Source: Halotia branconii CENA392
GTDB taxonomy: Bacteria > Cyanobacteriota > Cyanobacteriia > Cyanobacteriales > Nostocaceae
NCBI RefSeq assembly: GCF_029953635.1
Contig: NZ_CP124543.1
Span: 4,071,455-4,135,454, forward strand
DNA: 64,000 nt
Direction of reading: 5' to 3'
Shown: piece after piece, positions 32,674 to 42,675 of the stretch
Position numbering within the stretch: the stretch's first letter is position 1
How the letters are laid out: each line of letters begins with the position of its first letter
The notes under the pieces: generated by a model
What the model saw: the letters and a program-made list of their open reading frames with translations, nothing else
Told to the model about the DNA's origin: nothing
The model's database searches: none
Program-made: the position numbers and the translations under genes

Positions 32674-34089
32674 ATGACAGTTTCACCATGTCGTAACAAC
32701 TTCTTTGTTAAACACAAAGATTTATATCAATTTCTGTTATCCGTTCAAAAAAGTTGTCTCAAAAATGATTGCAAGCAAATTGTCAGTATTTCGCTAGATA
32801 TTGACTGGGTAGATCCTTTAGTTGTATTAGATCAACTTACGCAAGCAAATGAAATAAATTTTTACTTTGAGAATAAAGGTAAAGAAGAAGCGATCGCAGC
32901 CATTGATGCTGTAGCAAAATTGCAAGTTGATGGACAAGAGCGTTTTATGCAAGCTGAAGATTTTATCAAATCTTGTCTAAAAAATATAGTTAATTTTGGT
33001 AATATTAATCAACCCTTTGCAGGTTCTCATTTTTTTTGTTATTTCAGCTTTTTTGATCAAAATTCTCAAGTCAATTATCCATTTCCATCTGCTACTATTT
33101 TCCTACCTCGTTGGCAAATAGCTGTTAAGAATCAGCACTGCACATTAGTAAATAATATAATTGTCAACGCCAGGGTAGATGTGCAGAAGATTATCCAAAA
33201 TTTGCAGAATAAGCTGAAACTTATAGACTCTTTAGAGTATCATTCTTCAAAGCTTGATTATTTTCCTGTAAAATATCGTAAAAAACCTGTTACTAATTCT
33301 GCACAATTTAAACGCTCTGTTGTATCTGCCCTAGAAAAAATTAATTCTAGTCGTTTAAGTAAGATTGTGCTGGCTGATGCATTAGATGTCAAATCAAAAA
33401 ATCATTTTAACTTATATAAATCTTTAGATAATCTCCGACAAATACATCCTAACTGTTATATTTTTTCTACCAGCAATGGTAAAGGACAAAACTTTATTGG
33501 AGCCAGTCCAGAAAGATTAATTAGTATTCATAACCAACAGTTAATTACTGATGCTTTGGCCGGTTCTGCACCTAGAGGTAAAACCCCAGCCGAAGATGCA
33601 GCTAATGCGAATCATTTACTTAATAGTGAAAAAGAAAGACATGAACATTTGCTAGTGATTGATTTTATTACACAACGCTTATCACAGTTAGGTTTGTTAC
33701 CTCGAATACTAGCACCACGCTTGCGACAATTATCTAACATTCAGCATTTATGGACACCAATTAGTGCCGTAGTTCCTACTAACGTCCACCCATTAAAGAT
33801 TGTCTCCCAACTGCATCCGACACCAGCCGTTGCCGGTGCAGCCAGAGATGTCGCCTGTGCCGAAATTCGTCGTTATGAAAGCTTTGAGAGAGGTTTATAT
33901 GCTGCGCCTCTAGGTTGGATAGATTCTCAGGGAAACTGTGAATTTATAGTTGGCATTCGTTCAGCATTGATCGATGGCGATCGCGCTAGGTTATATGCTG
34001 GTGCTGGGATAGTCGCTGGTTCCGATCCCGAAAAAGAGTTTGCAGAGGTACAACTTAAGCTTCAAGCTTTACTCAAAGCATTAGTTTGA
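32674..34089 (+). CDS. menF: Isochorismate synthase
   Basis: A 471-aa chorismate-binding enzyme. The C-terminal half shows SRLSKIVLADALDVKS, FIGASPERLISIHNQQL, LAGSAPRGKTPAEDAANAN, HPTPAVAGAARDVACAEIRR and ARLYAGAGIVAGSDPEKEFAE, all typical for MenF/EntC. It converts chorismate to isochorismate, the first step of phylloquinone synthesis. Genomic context (menA, menC, menE) supports this over salicylate or siderophore use. The N-terminal 200 residues are less conserved. Confidence 0.92.
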   Translation: MTVSPCRNNFFVKHKDLYQFLLSVQKSCLKNDCKQIVSISLDIDWVDPLVVLDQLTQANEINFYFENKGKEEAIAAIDAVAKLQVDGQERFMQAEDFIKSCLKNIVNFGNINQPFAGSHFFCYFSFFDQNSQVNYPFPSATIFLPRWQIAVKNQHCTLVNNIIVNARVDVQKIIQNLQNKLKLIDSLEYHSSKLDYFPVKYRKKPVTNSAQFKRSVVSALEKINSSRLSKIVLADALDVKSKNHFNLYKSLDNLRQIHPNCYIFSTSNGKGQNFIGASPERLISIHNQQLITDALAGSAPRGKTPAEDAANANHLLNSEKERHEHLLVIDFITQRLSQLGLLPRILAPRLRQLSNIQHLWTPISAVVPTNVHPLKIVSQLHPTPAVAGAARDVACAEIRRYESFERGLYAAPLGWIDSQGNCEFIVGIRSALIDGDRARLYAGAGIVAGSDPEKEFAEVQLKLQALLKALV

Positions 34090-34188
34090 AGCTGCAATAT
34101 AATCTATTTCTTACTTATGACAGTTGTTCTTTTTTGCTGCTACTGCCAAAGTTAGATATGAGTACATAAAAAATGAGTTTTATATATT

Positions 34189-34410
34189 GTGTTTTCACCT
34201 TGGCAACTTCCAATTCCATTGGGAGAAAATACACCAGTTCGTGTCACCGTCTACTTTTTCTGGAATAGCCAATGGGTTCCAATCAAGTTTTGTACCTTGG
34301 AGAAAGCAGTCCAGCTTTCCTATAAAGCATTATCCTTCGATAAGGAAATTTTTTTATTTCCTGTTGACTTAGATCCCAACGATTTTTATAGCACTCGTGA
34401 GGTAGCTTAG
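34189..34410 (+). CDS. Small hypothetical protein (73 aa)
   Basis: A 73-aa frame from a GTG, beta-like in pattern (VRVTVYFFWNSQWVPIKF, KEIFLFPVDLDPNDFY). No family is recognised. It follows isochorismate synthase by 100 bp. It could be the 3' part of a longer degraded gene. An alternative frame at 34124-34372 overlaps it, and I think this one has the more protein-like composition. Confidence 0.4.
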   Translation: MFSPWQLPIPLGENTPVRVTVYFFWNSQWVPIKFCTLEKAVQLSYKALSFDKEIFLFPVDLDPNDFYSTREVA

Positions 34411-34505
34411 TAGCTGTTGTAATTTATGCCCATCAGATTGAGTTAGGAATCAGGAGTTGAGAAAACTTCTGACTCCCAGTTTTTTAGCTCAAAACTTAAG
34501 ATTGT

Positions 34506-35810
34506 TTATACAAAATCTTGATGAGTAAATGCCTTAGCATTAGCTCCAGTATAACTTGCTACAATATGACCATTACCTGTCATTTGATACTTGTATGTCA
34601 CCAATCCTTCTAAACCCACAGGGCCACGAGGAGGCATTTGTTGAGTACTAATCCCTACTTCTGCACCAAAACCGTAGCGGAAACCATCAGCGAAGCGAGT
34701 CGAACAATTATGAAATACATTCGCTGAGTTGACAGTTCCAAAGAAAGTTTCCACAGCCGTAGCATCTTCTGTAACGATCGCATCAGTATGACGAGAACCA
34801 TAATCATTAATATGAGCGATCGCATCTTCTAGAGAATCCACGATTTTAATCGACAAAATATAATCGCTGTATTCTGTCTCCCAGTCTATTGCTGTAGCAG
34901 CCACAATGTTAGGTAAAATAGCCAAGGTGCGTGTATCACCTCTTAATTCTACATGGCATTCTTGCAAAGCCTGGGCTACTTTTGGTAAGAATTTAGCAGC
35001 AGTCGATTGATGAACTAACAAAGTTTCAATCGCATTACAAACAGCAGGATATTGTGCTTTCGCATCGACTGTAATGTCTACAGCTTTATCCATATCAGCC
35101 ATTTTATCTATATAGAAATGACAGATCCCATCAGCATGGCCTAATACTGGAATCCGCGTATTTTCTTGGACAAATCTGACAAAAGAATTAGAACCTCTCG
35201 GAATAATTAAGTCTACATATTTATCTAAATTTAAAAGTTCTCTAGTTTCTTCTCTAGTGGTTAGTAACTGTACAGCATCCGGATTAACAGCTGTTTGAGA
35301 TAATCCTTGTTTAATTGCTTTAACTATTGCTTCACAAGAACGAACAGCTTCTTTACCACATTTTAAAATTACGCCATTACCCGATTTAATCGCCAAAGAA
35401 ACAATTTGAATTGCTGCTTCTGGACGTGCTTCAAAAATAATTCCTAAAACACCCAAAGCACAAGTAATCCGCTTCAAAATTAAGCCTGTATCGAGTTCGC
35501 GGTGAATTTGGATTTTACCTACTGGATCAGCTAACTTGCCGACATCTCGCACTCCTGCGATCGCATCTCTTAACTTATGTTCATCTAATTGCAAACGTTT
35601 ATAAAGTGGCTGGGGAATTACTTCCGCAGCAGCTTGACAATCAGCAAGATTTGCTTGCAGTATTTCATCTTTTGCCAATTCTAAAGCTTGAGCGATCGCT
35701 TCAATCGCTTGATTTTTAGTGTCAGTAGAAGAAATGGCCAGCTTAGTTGCAGCTTGACGGGTTTTTTGAGCGATCGCAATTAAAGGAGAAGCAACTTGAA
35801 AAGTAGTCAT
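34506..35810 (-). CDS. proA: Glutamate-5-semialdehyde dehydrogenase (gamma-glutamyl phosphate reductase)
   Basis: A 434-aa enzyme of proline synthesis with the family pieces [35 protein letters not shown], the catalytic Cys region [33 protein letters not shown] and a C-terminal [20 protein letters not shown]. It reduces glutamyl-5-phosphate with NADPH. It is a single gene here with no proB beside it. Confidence 0.95.
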   Translation of the reverse strand: MTTFQVASPLIAIAQKTRQAATKLAISSTDTKNQAIEAIAQALELAKDEILQANLADCQAAAEVIPQPLYKRLQLDEHKLRDAIAGVRDVGKLADPVGKIQIHRELDTGLILKRITCALGVLGIIFEARPEAAIQIVSLAIKSGNGVILKCGKEAVRSCEAIVKAIKQGLSQTAVNPDAVQLLTTREETRELLNLDKYVDLIIPRGSNSFVRFVQENTRIPVLGHADGICHFYIDKMADMDKAVDITVDAKAQYPAVCNAIETLLVHQSTAAKFLPKVAQALQECHVELRGDTRTLAILPNIVAATAIDWETEYSDYILSIKIVDSLEDAIAHINDYGSRHTDAIVTEDATAVETFFGTVNSANVFHNCSTRFADGFRYGFGAEVGISTQQMPPRGPVGLEGLVTYKYQMTGNGHIVASYTGANAKAFTHQDFV

Positions 35811-36000
35811 CTGACAAAATAATTTTTCAGAATGGGAAAATATTTACCTTTTTCTCATCCTATCAACCTTAGTTAATCATTGAGCATAGTCTAGTTGTGG
35901 CACATGAAAATGTGCCACATAAAGCAGGGGTATCTCTGGAATTTTTCAAATAAAATATGTATATATCATTACAAATATAAAAGCCTGTTGGAAACTTAAT

Positions 36001-36489
36001 ATGAAATATTGTCGCCCCCGACTTAATTTTCGAGGCGGTTGGTTATTAGCTGTACTGACCGCTATAACTACTACACCTGTAATAGCAGAAACACCAAACT
36101 TTAGTACTTTTAGTCTTGCACCAGACTTTGAGCAAATTAAGGGAAAAGTTACAGGCTATACAGGCGGTTCTTTTTCATTGTCTGCTTTAAGTAACCGCGA
36201 TCGCGATCGCAAAGCCTGTATTGGCTTCGCCGATCCTAAACCCGATCACATTATGATTTTAGAAAAAGACTTTTCTCACCTCAAAATATTAGTCAACAGT
36301 CGCGGCTTTGATACTACTTTACTTATTCAAGGGCCAAACGATAACATTATTCGCTGTGGTGATGACACTGGTAAAAGTAAAGATGCCAGCATTGATGACC
36401 TCGACTGGAAAAAAGGAACCTATCGAATTTGGGTTGGTACTTTTAACGCTGGTGTCAAACGTAACTATACTATAACCGTCAAGCAGTAA
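36001..36489 (+). CDS. Secreted PPC-like domain protein
   Basis: A 162-aa protein with an N-terminal signal peptide (hydrophobic GGWLLAVLTAITTTPVIA, cleavage likely near residue 29) and a beta-sandwich C-terminus (FDTTLLIQGPNDNIIRCGDD, then GTYRIWVGTF) like bacterial pre-peptidase C-terminal domains. It is probably periplasmic or extracellular. HIP1 octamers lie in its middle. Its role is not known. Confidence 0.75.
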   Translation: MKYCRPRLNFRGGWLLAVLTAITTTPVIAETPNFSTFSLAPDFEQIKGKVTGYTGGSFSLSALSNRDRDRKACIGFADPKPDHIMILEKDFSHLKILVNSRGFDTTLLIQGPNDNIIRCGDDTGKSKDASIDDLDWKKGTYRIWVGTFNAGVKRNYTITVKQ

Positions 36490-36713
36490 GCAGAGGGACT
36501 AGGGGCTAGGGGCTAGAGGCTAGGGAAGAAGCAAGAAAAGAGGAAAAAGATCAGGGAGCAAAGATTATGAACAAATTCAAGACATTCTTCATTCCCCTCT
36601 GCACCCTGCACCCTGCCCCTCTGCTTCTTTACCCATGCCCAATTGATAAAGATTACCCTTGAAACGATAATATGGGAGGGTAAGCTAGTTTTGCTTTCCG
36701 AGGGTATTATCTC
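36490..36713. repeat. Heptamer and purine/pyrimidine-rich repeats before cysE
   Basis: ggggcta heptamers with variants lie at about 36496-36525, followed by gcaccctgcaccctgcccc. This is the same repeat class as 1393-1428. No gene is seen. Confidence 0.6.
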
Positions 36714-37478
36714 GTGCTATCTACACTACGTGCTGACTTTCGTATCATATTTGAGCGTGACCCAGCTGCCCGTAACTGGTTGGAGGTCTTGTTCTGTTAC
36801 CCCGGTTTGCAAGCCCTGCTATTTCATCGACTGGCTCACTGGCTGCATCATGTTGGTATTCCCTTTATCCCCCGCCTGACTTCTCACATCGCTCGGTTTT
36901 TGACCGGAATTGAAATTCACCCAGGCGCAACAATTGGACAGGGTGTGTTTATTGACCACGGTATGGGTGTGGTCGTTGGTGAAACTGCGATCGTAGGCGA
37001 TTATGCTCTAATTTATCAAGGTGTCACTTTGGGAGGCACAGGGAAGCAATGCGGTAAGCGCCACCCTACTGTGGGTGAAAATGTTGTTGTAGGAGCTGGA
37101 GCGAAAGTACTAGGCAATATCCAAATTGGCAACAATGTCCGTATTGGCGCTGGGTCAGTTGTTCTGAGGGACGTACCTTCTGACTGTACTGTAGTCGGTG
37201 TACCCGGTCGTATTGTCTACCGCTCTGGAGTGCGGATTGCTCCTCTAGAACACAGCAACTTGCCAGATTCAGAAGCTGAAGTCATTCGCGCTTTAGTTGA
37301 CCGCATTGAGTCGCTAGAACAACAAATCCAACATCTCCAAGGACTTCATTCTCCTGCAAAAACTCCTGTCTTATCAGATAACTTAGCTGCCCAAAACGGT
37401 CAACTAGTACAAGAGTCTCCTGTGTGTAATCTCCGAGATAAAGCAATTCAGCAGTTTCTAGATGGTGCTGGTATTTAG
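36714..37478 (+). CDS. cysE: Serine O-acetyltransferase
   Basis: A 254-aa enzyme with a left-handed beta helix: [58 protein letters not shown] and [19 protein letters not shown]. The catalytic DHGMG region and GKRHP loop are present. It makes O-acetylserine for cysteine synthesis, which fits cysH 4 kb away. It starts from GTG. The C-terminal 50 residues beyond the hexapeptide helix form a helix and a low-complexity tail, longer than in short homologues. Confidence 0.94.
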   Translation: MLSTLRADFRIIFERDPAARNWLEVLFCYPGLQALLFHRLAHWLHHVGIPFIPRLTSHIARFLTGIEIHPGATIGQGVFIDHGMGVVVGETAIVGDYALIYQGVTLGGTGKQCGKRHPTVGENVVVGAGAKVLGNIQIGNNVRIGAGSVVLRDVPSDCTVVGVPGRIVYRSGVRIAPLEHSNLPDSEAEVIRALVDRIESLEQQIQHLQGLHSPAKTPVLSDNLAAQNGQLVQESPVCNLRDKAIQQFLDGAGI

Positions 37479-37484
37479 TAAATT

Positions 37485-38162
37485 ATGAACGGAGCATCTA
37501 TGAAATGGATTTACATTGTTGCGGGGATAGCTTTGTTTGTCAAATTCTTGATTATGCCCAATCCTGCACCAGACTTACAGGATATTTCTATCGTTGAAAC
37601 GGTTGTCCAAGATAGTGGCATACCTAATGGAGTTTCGGGAATCATTTTCAGGAATCGGCTGTATGACACTATCTTTGAGGTGGTGGTATTTACGATCGCC
37701 ATCATGGGTGCATACTTTCTCCTAGCGAATGAAAAACCATTAAGCACAGTTTATCGTTTCACCGATCAACCATCCATTATACTGGCGCGTTTGGGTGCGA
37801 CCATTACCGCTTTAGTCAGTATCGAACTAGCAATTCGGGGACATCTGAGTCCTGGCGGTGGTTTTGCGGCTGGGGTAGCTGGTGGAACGGCGATTGGTCT
37901 TGTGGCAATTACCTCATCTCCAGAATGGATGCAAGCAATTTACCAACGCTGGCACGCCGCTATGTGGGAGAAAGTTTCGGTACTGATTTTCATTGTATTG
38001 GCGGTCATAACTTTAGTCGGAGTAGAGTTACCCCACGGAGAGATGGGCGCACTAGTTAGTGGCGGAGTTATTCCCTTACTAAATATTTTAGTTGCTATTA
38101 AAGTTGCATTGGGTTCGTGGGCAGTTATTTTAGTTTTTATTCGTTATCGGGGATTGTTGTAA
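37485..38162 (+). CDS. MnhB/MrpB-domain membrane protein
   Basis: A 225-aa protein with about six membrane helices. The central part is the MnhB domain signature (IELAIRGHLSPGGGFAAGV and GGTAIGLVAITSS). Such proteins are subunit B of Mrp/Mnh Na+/H+ antiporters, which work as a multi-subunit complex. No other mrp gene is present nearby, so partners must lie elsewhere or the protein serves a different complex, such as an NDH-1-related one. It lies 6 bp after cysE and may be cotranscribed. Confidence 0.82.
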   Translation: MNGASMKWIYIVAGIALFVKFLIMPNPAPDLQDISIVETVVQDSGIPNGVSGIIFRNRLYDTIFEVVVFTIAIMGAYFLLANEKPLSTVYRFTDQPSIILARLGATITALVSIELAIRGHLSPGGGFAAGVAGGTAIGLVAITSSPEWMQAIYQRWHAAMWEKVSVLIFIVLAVITLVGVELPHGEMGALVSGGVIPLLNILVAIKVALGSWAVILVFIRYRGLL

Positions 38163-38291
38163 GAGTTGATAAAATACGTTTTGGTTAAGATTGTTTGATA
38201 GATCAAAAAGACGTGATAAATTACCATCTTGTCAATAATCAATCCATCATCAAGAAAAAGTAGATAGACAAATTTTGTTTGTATTAGTAAT

Positions 38292-38753
38292 ATGCCAAAA
38301 CAATTGAGTGATTTTCAGGTTTTTCCTAAACATGTTGGCACTTGGTCAGGTTACTGGATCAGAATGGATGCTAATGCTCAAGAGACAGAACGTTTTGAAG
38401 CAGAAATCACCCAAAAGATAGTTGATAATCAATGGCTACAAACAAATACTTACTATTACGCCGATGGTCGAATTGTCACTAACGATTTTGTTGGGAAGGT
38501 AATTAGTAATGATGAAATAGAAATAGAAGCATTAGATGTTCCTGCATGGGGAGGTTTTACCACTATTGCACGGGAACATGCAGATAACATTATCATTTTT
38601 AATGTCTGGAATAAAGCTACGGGTAATTTATTGGCAACGGAAATGATTAATCTTGTCAATCAAGATAATAAATGCCGTACAAGCCAAAGTTTTACAGAAG
38701 ATGGAAAATTGAAAGGTTTGATGTTAATAGTTGAGAAACGGATATCTAATTAA
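38292..38753 (+). CDS. DUF3598-like lipocalin-fold protein
   Basis: A 153-aa soluble beta-rich protein (FPKHVGTWSGYWIRMDANA, TNTYYYADGRIVTNDF, AWGGFTTIAREHADNIIIF). The GxWxG start recalls lipocalin-like DUF3598 proteins of cyanobacteria. A ligand-binding role is an inference from the fold. No operon partner is close. Confidence 0.65.
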   Translation: MPKQLSDFQVFPKHVGTWSGYWIRMDANAQETERFEAEITQKIVDNQWLQTNTYYYADGRIVTNDFVGKVISNDEIEIEALDVPAWGGFTTIAREHADNIIIFNVWNKATGNLLATEMINLVNQDNKCRTSQSFTEDGKLKGLMLIVEKRISN

Positions 38754-38854
38754 TTGATGACGAGTAGTATCTTCCAGACTAACAAGGGCGGTTATTCCCA
38801 CCGGGAATTTATAACTTAATCTGTCAAGATTAAAAATAGCTGGAGGTTAAAAAC

Positions 38855-39169
38855 ATGAAATTTTCAATCCAATCGCTTTACAGTTGGTATCGCAACACGC
38901 TTCGTAATCCTAAGTACCGTTGGTGGGTAATTTTAGGAACACTAGTTTATTTGATTAGCCCTATTGATATTGCCCCAGATTTTTTACCTATTGTCGGGCA
39001 AATTGATGATGTTTTTCTTTTGACATTGTTAGTTTCTGAAGTGTCTGGGCTAGTGATTGAAGGCTGGAAAGCTCGTAAGGGTGTCACTGATACTGAAGTT
39101 GCTTATACTTCAGAAGGTTCTACTTCTCAAGCTAGCACCATTGATGTTGATGCGGTCTCTGTTAAATAG
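38855..39169 (+). CDS. DUF1232 (YkvA-like) membrane protein
   Basis: A 104-aa protein with the DUF1232 signature SPIDIAPDFLPIVGQIDD inside a membrane-inserted hairpin. The start has a strong ggagg ribosome site. The family is widespread and its function is not established. The last 35 residues are Ser/Thr-rich and variable. Confidence 0.85.
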   Translation: MKFSIQSLYSWYRNTLRNPKYRWWVILGTLVYLISPIDIAPDFLPIVGQIDDVFLLTLLVSEVSGLVIEGWKARKGVTDTEVAYTSEGSTSQASTIDVDAVSVK

Positions 39170-39314
39170 ATTTTTCTATAAATTAAATATCATAAAACCC
39201 TTACCTTTGTTGTCTGCTATTAGCTTTAATACTGAGGTAGGGGATATTTTTTGCTAGCGATTGATCGCCTTTACTGAGAAATCAAATCGGATTACTCACT
39301 TGATCCAGCAACAT

Positions 39315-40301
39315 CTAATCAGGGTAATCGTGAGAAACAAAGGGAATTTCTACTATTTCACCCTCGGTTTCTCCTATTTGAACTTTCAAACCAACCCCAC
39401 CAGCTTTGCTGCGAACATAACCCAATCCGAAGTAACCATCAGCAGTTTCGGTGTAACTGGTAAGTTTGCCAACTTTTTCATCTCCAACTGCGATCGCACT
39501 TCCTACTTCAGCAGGAGCATTGAGGCGGATACCCCAAAGGTGTTGTTTTACACCTTTATATGTGTTTAATCTCGCAATGGTTTCTTGACCAATGTAGCAA
39601 CCTTTGGTGAAAGAAATGGTTTGCCATAAACCAGCTTCTAGAGGGTTGTAATCATCTGTGAGTTCCAAATCTGGGACTGGACGACCTTGTAGTACGCGTA
39701 ACGTATTCCAGGCGCGATCGCTCAATTCTACTGCCCCTAATTCTAAAATTTGATTCCACACCTGCTGTTTTTCGGAAGCTGGTAAAATCAGCGTATATCC
39801 CGCAGAAGCTAAGCCGCTACCTACTGCAACTATGATTTCCTCTTTAACTAACAAATGATTACCGTAGGGTTGACCAATAATTGCTTTAGCACCCAGCTTT
39901 TCTATGACAACATCACTTTTTGGCCCAATCAAGCTGAAGGTTGCGGTTTCGCTGGTAATATCTGTTAATTTCACTTTGTCAGCAAAGAAAATATAACGAT
40001 CTAACCATTGCATCAAAAATTCACAACGATTAGGTGAAACCAGTAGTAATACTGCATCATCAAGAACGTAGGCTGTGACTAAATCAATTGTACGGGCGGT
40101 GGATGTCACCATGACAGTATCACAGCCTTGTCCTGGTTTGAGGCTTTGAAAGTCGTTAGTACTTTGGTTGTGTAAAAACCTAATCCGGTCATCATCAGAA
40201 ACACGGATTCTTCCCCAAAGTGAGCGATCGCATATAGCAACTTCTTCTGTCGCTGCTTGGATGGCTGCTATGTCTTTACCGTCAATTGCAGATGTTGGCA
40301 T
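39315..40301 (-). CDS. ygfZ: YgfZ/GcvT-like folate-binding protein
   Basis: A 328-aa protein of the YgfZ family with the motif TKGCYIGQETIARL near residue 240 and a preceding YNPLEAGLW. The Cys in KGCYxGQE is the functional residue of YgfZ, which supports iron-sulfur cluster assembly using a folate. A final beta barrel (GVGLKVQIGETEGEIVEIPF) completes the fold. It is a single gene. Confidence 0.9.
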   Translation of the reverse strand: MPTSAIDGKDIAAIQAATEEVAICDRSLWGRIRVSDDDRIRFLHNQSTNDFQSLKPGQGCDTVMVTSTARTIDLVTAYVLDDAVLLLVSPNRCEFLMQWLDRYIFFADKVKLTDITSETATFSLIGPKSDVVIEKLGAKAIIGQPYGNHLLVKEEIIVAVGSGLASAGYTLILPASEKQQVWNQILELGAVELSDRAWNTLRVLQGRPVPDLELTDDYNPLEAGLWQTISFTKGCYIGQETIARLNTYKGVKQHLWGIRLNAPAEVGSAIAVGDEKVGKLTSYTETADGYFGLGYVRSKAGGVGLKVQIGETEGEIVEIPFVSHDYPD

Positions 40302-40795
40302 AGTGATGAAGAGTTGCTTAGTTTCAATGTTTCTGCATTGAAAATCTTAGCAAATAAAAGTTTGCAGCTTCAATGATGTAGAGATGTATCATGTTCAAAA
40401 GACTTATCATTAAGACCGCAGGGGGGCAGCACTTCGGCTCCTTTCGACTGCGCTACTTCGGCTACGCTCAGTACAAGTCAAGGCAAGACGCTCAGTGACC
40501 GAAGAAGCGGAGGGGCAGGGGGTTCTTAGCTTTCTTGAGCAAGCCCTGTCCTAGAGCCGTGGAACGCAGCGGAACATGGAGAGAAGTCTGAGCGGAGGCT
40601 TCCTCCGATCAGAACTTCGGGGTATGTTCGCGTAGCATGTCCAAGACTTGCCCCGCCCTTACTTCGACTACGCGGTAGTTGAGCGTAGTCGAAACTCAGT
40701 AACCATCTAGGGCGCTCGAACTAATGCGGAGTACAAGCTCGTCTGGTGTTTTCCCCATTGCTCCCTGCTCCCTGCTCCCCTGCCTCTTTTGACGA
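40302..40795. repeat. Dispersed repeat block before cysH
   Basis: About 490 bp of composite repeats with no gene: gcagcacttcgg, ggctacgctcagtac, cgcgtagcatgtcc and cgactacgcggtag pieces, and ctgctccctgctcccc text near 40760 like that at 30901. The order and orientation of pieces look scrambled, as if repeats inserted into each other. Confidence 0.65.
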
Positions 40796-41530
40796 CTATT
40801 TTTGTAAATTACCAAGGTGTAAACCACACTCTTTAGCAGTGGATTCTTCCCACCACCAGCGACCTTCCCGTTCATGCTGGTTAGGAAGCACAGGTCTGGT
40901 GCAAGGTTCACAACCAATACTGACAAAACCGCGTTCGTGCAATTTGTTGTAAGGTACATCTAAGGCGCGGATGTATTCCCACACTTGGGCAGAAGACCAA
41001 TTTGCTAAAGGATTGAATTTAATTAGTTGATGGTCTGGGGTAGAAAAGGCGGTATCAACTTCAATGACAGGGATATGATTACGGGTGCTGGGACTTTGGT
41101 CTTTGCGCTGACCTGTAATCCAAGCATCAAGGGTATTCAGTTTGCGGCGCAGTGGTCTTACTTTTCGGACACCACAGCATTCTTTGTGTCCATCCTGATA
41201 AAAGCTAAACAATCCTTTTTCTGATACTAAGGCTTGTACTTCTGCTGCATCGGGGAACATTACTTCTAATTTAATTCCATAATGTTCTCTTACTTGATCC
41301 AAAAACTGATATGTTTCTGAATGCAAGCGTCCCGTATCGAGTGTAAAAACTTGAAAGTTTTTAGAAATTTTTGAGGCAATGTCAATCAAGACAACATCCT
41401 CAGCGCCGCTGAAAGAAATTGAAATATTGTCAAAAGTTTCCAAAGCAAAGTTAAGAATTTCCTTTGGTGTTGTTTTACTATATTCTGCTTCTAAGGCGGC
41501 AATATTTAAATCTGTATGGGCGGCTACCAT
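40796..41530 (-). CDS. cysH: Phosphoadenylyl/adenylyl sulfate reductase
   Basis: A 244-aa enzyme: [16 protein letters not shown] (P-loop-like), [14 protein letters not shown], and the Cys pairs [12 protein letters not shown] and [11 protein letters not shown]. The CC...CxxC pattern binds a 4Fe-4S cluster and is typical of APS reductases and of cyanobacterial PAPS reductases that retain it. It reduces activated sulfate to sulfite for cysteine synthesis. Confidence 0.93.
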   Translation of the reverse strand: MVAAHTDLNIAALEAEYSKTTPKEILNFALETFDNISISFSGAEDVVLIDIASKISKNFQVFTLDTGRLHSETYQFLDQVREHYGIKLEVMFPDAAEVQALVSEKGLFSFYQDGHKECCGVRKVRPLRRKLNTLDAWITGQRKDQSPSTRNHIPVIEVDTAFSTPDHQLIKFNPLANWSSAQVWEYIRALDVPYNKLHERGFVSIGCEPCTRPVLPNQHEREGRWWWEESTAKECGLHLGNLQK

Positions 41531-41646
41531 GTCTTCACGTTCTCATCTTTCTTACCCCAAATTTTACCAATTTCAGATGCTGTTATACTAAATTCTAATC
41601 AAACAATCCTATATTCATCTGTTGGATAAACTATTTTATACTTTAT

Positions 41647-41740
41647 TAGGACTTACGCACAGGCAACGTAAAATCTAACCGCAGAGGACGCTGAGAACAC
41701 AGAGAAATAAGAGTTTCAAAGAGTTATTGCGTAAGTCCTA
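41647..41740. repeat. MITE-like element, family C, copy 1
   Basis: Perfect 13-bp terminal inverted repeats taggacttacgca and tgcgtaagtccta enclose about 68 bp with the dispersed text taaccgcagaggacgctgag. TTTATT lies at both outer edges, a possible target duplication. The rest of the 330-bp gap (41531-41860) shows no gene. Confidence 0.82.
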
Positions 41741-41860
41741 TTTATTAAAAGCAGTTTTTTTGATGACTGCAACAGATTTTGGCAGCTACATGTTCTAAAT
41801 AAGTTGATGTGTTATTACTTTGAATTATCCTAATATTAGGCGAGTAGTATAAATTTAAGC

Positions 41861-42490
41861 ATGACCACAAGCATAGCCATTGCCAAAAAAATTACTACTC
41901 TTCATCAAGTTGAGGAGAAACTGGGGTTAACACTAAGTGGTGATAGTCAATTTTTTAGCGAATGGACAACAATTTTACCAGCATTAAGTGAAGCAGAGCA
42001 AACAAGATTAGAACAAGTTCGACAAAACTATCTTTATCAAATCTCCTATGGAAGTCTTTTAGAAGAAACTATCAAAATGGTCGTGCTGTCGCCCTTACTT
42101 GAACTTGCTCTTTTCTATCAAGCACCTTACAGATTTAAAACCGAAGTATCCGTTGAGATTGAAGCACAAGGAGATAATGAGGAGATTTTACGAGGAAGAA
42201 TTGACGCTTTAGTTTTACAAGCTAAATTATGGATTGTCCTAATTGAGTCAAAAAAAACGATCTTTGATTTAGAATTAGCAATTTCCCAAACATTAGCTTA
42301 CATGGCTGTTCATCCCAAACCAGAACAACCTCTGTATGGCATGATTACCAATGGCAGTAGCTATTTGTTTATTAAAACTTTAGGTAAACAGTATGGTATT
42401 TCCGATTTATTTGCCACGCGATCGCGATATCATAACAATTTATCTGAAGTTTTAAAAATCCTTAAGCATTTGGGTAAAATTATTACGTAA
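41861..42490 (+). CDS. HsdR-N-like PD-(D/E)XK nuclease-fold protein
   Basis: A 209-aa protein whose second half has GRIDALVLQAKLWIVLIESK, a PD-(D/E)xK arrangement (D...ExK), followed by AISQTLAYMAVHP and MITNGSSYLFIKT. Such short proteins resemble the N-terminal nuclease part of type I restriction subunit R and are common single genes in cyanobacteria. No hsdM or hsdS is near. Whether it cuts DNA is unknown. Confidence 0.75.
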   Translation: MTTSIAIAKKITTLHQVEEKLGLTLSGDSQFFSEWTTILPALSEAEQTRLEQVRQNYLYQISYGSLLEETIKMVVLSPLLELALFYQAPYRFKTEVSVEIEAQGDNEEILRGRIDALVLQAKLWIVLIESKKTIFDLELAISQTLAYMAVHPKPEQPLYGMITNGSSYLFIKTLGKQYGISDLFATRSRYHNNLSEVLKILKHLGKIIT

Positions 42491-42675
42491 TCTTAAGTCT
42501 ACGACTACGAAAAGTCAGCAGTTAGTAGTCAGTTGTCAGTTTTTTTTGCTACTGACTACTAACACCGTCCGGTGGCAGGACAACTATCCTGGACACTCCT
42601 CGTTCGCGAGACTCGTCTCTGAAACAGAAGAAGTGGGCTTCCTGCCGCCTTTGGTAAGAAAGACTAGCAAACAGA
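42491..42675. repeat. Short repeats before the giant phosphatase gene end
   Basis: tcagttg-type heptamers in both orientations lie at 42518-42564, then a palindromic block (gttcgcgagactcgtctctgaaac with gaagaagtgggcttcctgcc). Part of this (cgcgaacgagga, acccacttcttc) recurs in reverse at about 57316-57368. Confidence 0.6.
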
